Shown piece by piece: positions 60,459-64,000 of a stretch of DNA of 64,000 nt (position 1 is the first letter of the stretch; each line of letters opens with the position of its first letter). A model generated the notes under the pieces. It did not search any database. It was given only the letters and a program-made list of their open reading frames with translations, and was not told the DNA's origin. Location of the stretch: contig CAXBKQ010000005.1 in assembly GCA_963976435.1 (NCBI GenBank), positions 104,532-168,531 of the forward strand, read 5' to 3'. Position numbers and translations under genes: made by a program. The DNA is from CAKZNE01 sp963976435. Its GTDB lineage: Bacteria; Bacteroidota; Bacteroidia; Flavobacteriales; Schleiferiaceae.

Positions 60459-63305
60459 TTATTTGCTTAAATATAAGTTTCTTTCAGCATAAATTTTCTT
60501 AAAGACTGGATCTCTAAGGCTATCTATGAAATAAATTTTTTCTCCTGTAGATTTCATTTCAGGTCCTAAAGATTTATTCACCTTATGGAATTTGCTAAAA
60601 GAAAATACTGGTTGTTTAATTGCCCAACCTTTCTTTTGAGGGTTAAACTTAAAATCTTTCAATTTGTTTTTACCCAGCATCACTTTTGTGGCATAATTAA
60701 CATATGGCTCCTTATACGCTTTAGCGATAAATGGAACTGTACGGGAGGCTCTTGGATTCGCTTCAATAATATAAACCACATCATCCTTAATGGCAAATTG
60801 AATATTTATTAAACCAACTGTATTTAGAGCTTTGGCAATTTTACGGGTATGGTCTTCAATCTGCTGCATTACCAAGTCTCCCAGGTTAAATGGTGGAAGG
60901 GTTGCATTAGAATCTCCAGAGTGAATACCACAAGGTTCTATATGCTCCATAATTCCCATTATATAAACATCTTCACCATCGCAAATAGCATCGGCCTCAG
61001 CTTCTATTGCACCATCTAAATAGTGATCTAGCAGGATTCTATTTCCAGGAATACTTTTGAAAAGCTCAATTACATGATGTTCCAATTCATCCTGGTTTAT
61101 CACGATTTTCATCCCTTGTCCACCAAGAACATAGGAGGGCCTCACTAAAATCGGGAATCCCAATTCGTTTGCCAGCTCTCTAGCTTCTTCAGCATTGGTA
61201 ATTACGCCAAATTCTGGATATGGAATTTCATTGGCTTTCAACAATTCTGAAAACCTCCCTCTATCTTCGGCCAAGTCTAAGGAATCGTAATTGGTTCCAA
61301 TAATTTTAATCCCGTATTTATCTAGCTTTTCCGCCAGCTTTAAAGCCGTTTGCCCACCTAACTGAACAATTACTCCTTCTGGTTTTTCATGAAGAATGAT
61401 ATCGTAAATATGCTCCCAGAATACAGGTTCAAAATATAGTTTATCAGAGGTATCAAAATCTGTGGATACGGTTTCTGGGTTGCAATTGATCATTATAGTT
61501 TCATAGCCACATTCCCTAGCGGCAAGAACCCCGTGAACACAGCAATAGTCAAACTCAATTCCTTGGCCAATTCGGTTGGGGCCAGACCCGAGCACTACTA
61601 TTTTTGGTTTATCTGTCCTTTCACTTTCATTTTCAGAATAGCGTTTGCCATCTATTTCTATTTCATTTTCAAAAGTGGAATAATAGTAAGGCGTTTGTGC
61701 TTGAAATTCCGCAGCACAGGTATCCACCAATTTCCAAACTCTTTTGATTCCTTGATCTGTTCTTAAATTATGGATTTCACTTTCCAAACATCCCATCATG
61801 TGAGCTATCTGACGATCTGCAAATCCTTTTATTTTCGCTTCAAAAAGCAATTCCCTAGGCAGAGATTTAAGCTGGTATTTTTCTATTTCAGATTGAATAT
61901 TTGCCAAATCCTCAATTTGCCTTAAGAACCACATATCAATTTTGGTAATATCATGGATTCTCCTCAAAGGTATTCCTAGTTGAATAGCATCATAAATAAC
62001 AAAGACTCTATTCCAACTAGCTTTCTCCAACATCTCCAAAACCTTGTCTTGATCGCTATAACCCTTACCATCGGCCCCTAGGCCATTTCTTTTTATTTCT
62101 AAAGACTGAGCGGCTTTGTGAAGAGCTTCCTGGAAGGATCTACCAATTCCCATAACCTCCCCTACAGATTTCATTTGAATTCCTAAACGTCTGTCTGCAC
62201 CTTCAAACTTATCGAAGTTCCAACGTGGGATTTTAACGATTACATAGTCTAAGGTAGGCTCAAAATAGGCTGTAGTTGTTTTGGTGATGGCATTCATTAA
62301 TTCATCCAAATGATAGCCTAATGCTAGTTTGGCAGCAATTTTTGCAATGGGATAACCTGTAGCTTTTGAAGCCAAAGCTGAAGATCTAGAAACTCTGGGG
62401 TTTATTTCAATGGCAACAATATCTTCCTTTTCATCGTTGCTCACTGCAAATTGCACATTACAACCACCTGCGAAGGTTCCAATGGAACGCATCATTTGGA
62501 TGGCCATATCTCTCATTTTTTGATAGGTAGTATCAGAGAGTGTCATAGCCGGAGCCACAGTTATTGAGTCACCAGTATGTATACCCATTGGGTCCATATT
62601 TTCAATGGAACAAATGATGATAACATTATCGTTAGAATCTCTTAATAATTCTAGTTCATATTCTTTCCAGCCAAGTAGGGCTTTATCAATTAAAACCTCG
62701 TGGATAGGTGAAGCTTCCAATCCCCTAGAAAGGGCATCTTCAAATTCTTCTTTTTCATGAACAAAAGTTGCTCCTGTACCTCCAAGGGTAAAAGATGCTC
62801 GAATACAAAGAGGAAATCCAAAATCCTGTGCTATTTCCTTTCCTTTTAAAAAGGATTTAGCCGTTTGTGATGGTGCAACAGGGATGTCTATATCTCCCAT
62901 CAACTGGCGGAATTCCTCTCTATTTTCGGTGATATTAATAGCATCAATATCAACTCCAATAATTTTTACATTATGTTCTTCCCAAATTCCTTGTTTATCA
63001 GCCTCTATACAAAGGTTAAGAGCTGTTTGCCCTCCCATGGTTGGAAGTACAGCATCAATTTTATGTTTGGATAATATTTCTTCTAGGGATTCAACTTCCA
63101 AAGGCAATAAATAAATATTGTCGGCTACCACCTCATCTGTCATAATGGTGGCGGGATTGGAATTTATCAAAGTAACTTCTATCCCTTCTTCTCTAAGGGA
63201 TTTTGAAGCTTGTGATCCGGCATAGTCAAACTCACAAGCCTGACCAATAACGATTGGTCCACTTCCAATAATTAAAACAGATTTTATTGAATTATCCTTT
63301 GGCAT
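60459..63305 (-). CDS. carB: Carbamoyl-phosphate synthase large subunit
   Basis: A 948-residue synthetase that makes carbamoyl phosphate from glutamine-derived ammonia, bicarbonate and two ATP for arginine and pyrimidine synthesis. Two homologous ATP-grasp halves are seen: the first starts SVLIIGSGPIVIGQACEFDYAGSQA, the second near KIVVLGSGPNRIGQGIEFDYCCVHG. The oligomerisation domain lies between. The protein ends at about residue 948 after the second ATP-grasp (FIDSLRDPVFKKIYAERNLY), whereas the E. coli enzyme has about 1073 residues with a C-terminal MGS-like regulatory domain. That domain is missing here. Confidence 0.96.
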   Translation of the reverse strand: MPKDNSIKSVLIIGSGPIVIGQACEFDYAGSQASKSLREEGIEVTLINSNPATIMTDEVVADNIYLLPLEVESLEEILSKHKIDAVLPTMGGQTALNLCIEADKQGIWEEHNVKIIGVDIDAINITENREEFRQLMGDIDIPVAPSQTAKSFLKGKEIAQDFGFPLCIRASFTLGGTGATFVHEKEEFEDALSRGLEASPIHEVLIDKALLGWKEYELELLRDSNDNVIIICSIENMDPMGIHTGDSITVAPAMTLSDTTYQKMRDMAIQMMRSIGTFAGGCNVQFAVSNDEKEDIVAIEINPRVSRSSALASKATGYPIAKIAAKLALGYHLDELMNAITKTTTAYFEPTLDYVIVKIPRWNFDKFEGADRRLGIQMKSVGEVMGIGRSFQEALHKAAQSLEIKRNGLGADGKGYSDQDKVLEMLEKASWNRVFVIYDAIQLGIPLRRIHDITKIDMWFLRQIEDLANIQSEIEKYQLKSLPRELLFEAKIKGFADRQIAHMMGCLESEIHNLRTDQGIKRVWKLVDTCAAEFQAQTPYYYSTFENEIEIDGKRYSENESERTDKPKIVVLGSGPNRIGQGIEFDYCCVHGVLAARECGYETIMINCNPETVSTDFDTSDKLYFEPVFWEHIYDIILHEKPEGVIVQLGGQTALKLAEKLDKYGIKIIGTNYDSLDLAEDRGRFSELLKANEIPYPEFGVITNAEEARELANELGFPILVRPSYVLGGQGMKIVINQDELEHHVIELFKSIPGNRILLDHYLDGAIEAEADAICDGEDVYIMGIMEHIEPCGIHSGDSNATLPPFNLGDLVMQQIEDHTRKIAKALNTVGLINIQFAIKDDVVYIIEANPRASRTVPFIAKAYKEPYVNYATKVMLGKNKLKDFKFNPQKKGWAIKQPVFSFSKFHKVNKSLGPEMKSTGEKIYFIDSLRDPVFKKIYAERNLYLSK

Positions 63306-63346
63306 AATATTAATTCCTTGAATTTCTGATTATTAAAAAATTAGGT

Positions 63347-63379
63347 AAAAAAAAAGGTGTTACCATTGGCAACACCTTT
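63347..63379 (-). terminator. Rho-independent terminator after rpmH
   Basis: AAAGGTGTT (63353-63361) pairs with AACACCTTT (63371-63379), and the loop region can pair further (GCC with GGT). On the minus strand the stem is followed by about nine T residues (63347-63355). It lies 25 bp beyond the rpmH stop and ends close to the carB start. Confidence 0.85.
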
Positions 63380-63404
63380 AAATATGATCAATTAAAAGAA
63401 CATC

Positions 63405-63563
63405 TTAACCTTTATGATTTCCATCATGTGAAACGGTTAACCTCTTACGTCCTTTAGCTCTGCGCAAAGCTAATACCTTACGACCGCTAGCGGAAGCCAT
63501 TCTTTCACGGAATCCGTGTTTATTTTTTCTCTTTCTGTTGGAGGGTTGATAAGTTCTTTTCAT
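63405..63563 (-). CDS. rpmH: 50S ribosomal protein L34
   Basis: A 52-residue, very basic protein: it starts MKRTYQPSNRKRKNKHGFRE, continues RMASASGRKVLALRRAKGRK and ends RLTVSHDGNHKG. The first 44 residues follow the L34 consensus almost perfectly; the last eight are a short lineage-specific extension. L34 is an r-protein of the large subunit near the exit tunnel. A promoter-like box lies 44 bp upstream and a strong terminator follows, so it appears to be an independent transcription unit. Confidence 0.98.
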   Translation of the reverse strand: MKRTYQPSNRKRKNKHGFRERMASASGRKVLALRRAKGRKRLTVSHDGNHKG

Positions 63564-63606
63564 TTCAGTATATCTTTACCTAAAGTCTGTATCCATTTTC
63601 GGGGTG

Positions 63607-63614
63607 CAAATATA
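63607..63614 (-). promoter_or_regulatory. Likely rpmH promoter, -7 box
   Basis: On the minus strand the bases read TATATTTG, an exact TAnnTTTG match, 44 bp before the rpmH ATG. A GTTTAGG stretch 16-20 bp further up may be a degenerate -33 box. Confidence 0.48.
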
Positions 63615-63677
63615 AAAGAATATTTGTGCCTAAACTTAATTTTCTAAAAATATTTACAATTATTTCCAATTCTTCTT

Positions 63678-64000
63678 TTAGGCCATTGCAGCAGTCAATT
63701 GTTGATCCACCACTGCTAAGCCATCTTGAAAACTATGGGGTTTATAATTCAATAGCCTTTTTGCTTTATCTAATACAAATCCAGTTCTGGGAGGTCTTTT
63801 GGCATCCTGGCTTAATGTAGTGGAACTCACTACCGTAACATTGTCCATAGATAGCTTCCAAAATTTCGCTACTCCTTGAATTATTTCGAGCACACTTAAA
63901 AAATCATCTCCTGAAATATTAAAAACTCCTTGGGCTTTAGATTTTGCTGCGGCAATACATCCTTGTGCTAAATCTTCTGCCAATGTTGGGGTTCTAAATT
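63678..64000 (-). CDS. RmlD-like NAD(P)-dependent sugar-nucleotide reductase, 5' end missing
   Basis: The C-terminal 106 residues of an extended short-chain dehydrogenase of the RmlD (dTDP-4-dehydrorhamnose reductase) type. The frame is open to the window edge; the visible part begins FRTPTLAEDLAQGCIAAAKS, which corresponds to the conserved RTPTLVEDLA segment, and continues QGVFNISGDDFLS and KRPPRTGFVLDKAKRLLNYKP. The upstream Rossmann part and YxxxK site are outside the window, so the exact substrate cannot be stated. Confidence 0.85.
   Translation of the reverse strand, partial: FRTPTLAEDLAQGCIAAAKSKAQGVFNISGDDFLSVLEIIQGVAKFWKLSMDNVTVVSSTTLSQDAKRPPRTGFVLDKAKRLLNYKPHSFQDGLAVVDQQLTAAMA

Noticed and set aside
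1..64000. CRISPR arrays, tRNA or rRNA genes and tandem repeats
   Set aside because: I read the intergenic regions on both strands and found no regularly spaced repeats, cloverleaf-like sequence or rRNA signature.

Overview
The window is a stretch of AT-rich chromosome from a member of the Bacteroidota, most likely order Flavobacteriales and probably marine. Support comes from a protein with a type IX secretion (T9SS) C-terminal sorting domain, a T9SS plug protein, many Bacteroidota-restricted families (GWxTD, DUF3822, DUF3667, DUF4834, DUF5723, Lnb/DUF4105), a complete Na+-translocating NADH:quinone reductase (NQR) operon, and promoter-like TAnnTTTG boxes in place of sigma70 boxes. Shine-Dalgarno sequences are mostly absent, and several genes seem to use GTG or TTG starts. 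I see no rRNA, tRNA, CRISPR array, insertion sequence, phage or plasmid gene, and no gene-free stretch longer than about 275 bases.

Layout. 1-6727 (+): 3' end of ung, an Omp85-type outer-membrane protein, a GWxTD lipoprotein, rlmB and a secreted M1 peptidase. 6734-9367 (-): valS. 9529-12520 (+): a DUF1573 protein with its own terminator, an aminotransferase, murB and a small four-cysteine membrane protein. 12660-21225: apbE (-), a DUF5723 protein (+) and nqrABCDEF (-). 21401-24607 (+): T9SS plug protein, DUF3667 protein, Sua5-type tRNA t6A enzyme. 24608-26455 (-): a tiny Cys/Lys-rich protein, lptB, tatC. 26599-29426 (+): recQ, an S4-domain protein, DUF1304. 29409-32434 (-): Lnb-like lipoprotein acyltransferase and a membrane-anchored MutS-like ATPase. 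32706-36773 (+): a HlyD/MacB-permease/TolC export operon. 36770-40396 (-): a GT39-like membrane protein, an acyltransferase and a RecD-like helicase. 40500-45916: a pilin-like protein, DUF3822, rsmD (+), rdgB and rlmH (-), then nadC, a YihY protein and DUF2147 (+).

45970-60031 is a surface-glycan region: a six-hairpin glycosidase-like protein, FkbM methyltransferase, sulfotransferase, two GT4 glycosyltransferases, a polysaccharide deacetylase-like protein, a flippase, wecB, a PIG-L deacetylase, an unknown beta-propeller-like protein and a YfhO-type membrane protein. 60206-64000 (-) holds DUF4834, carB, rpmH (L34) and the 3' end of an RmlD-like reductase.

How the genes work together. The NQR operon makes the respiratory sodium pump. 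ApbE next door attaches FMN to NqrB and NqrC, and the small four-cysteine protein beside apbE resembles the iron-centre maturation factor NqrM. LptB, TatC, Lnb, the plug protein and the Omp85-type protein all serve envelope biogenesis. Most of the window is ordinary chromosomal backbone. The most interesting items are the NqrM-like protein, a conserved-looking Cys/Lys-rich mini-protein, a pilin-like/actin-fold pair beside rsmD, a RecQ without its zinc cysteines, and the glycan cluster with an unrecognised propeller protein.
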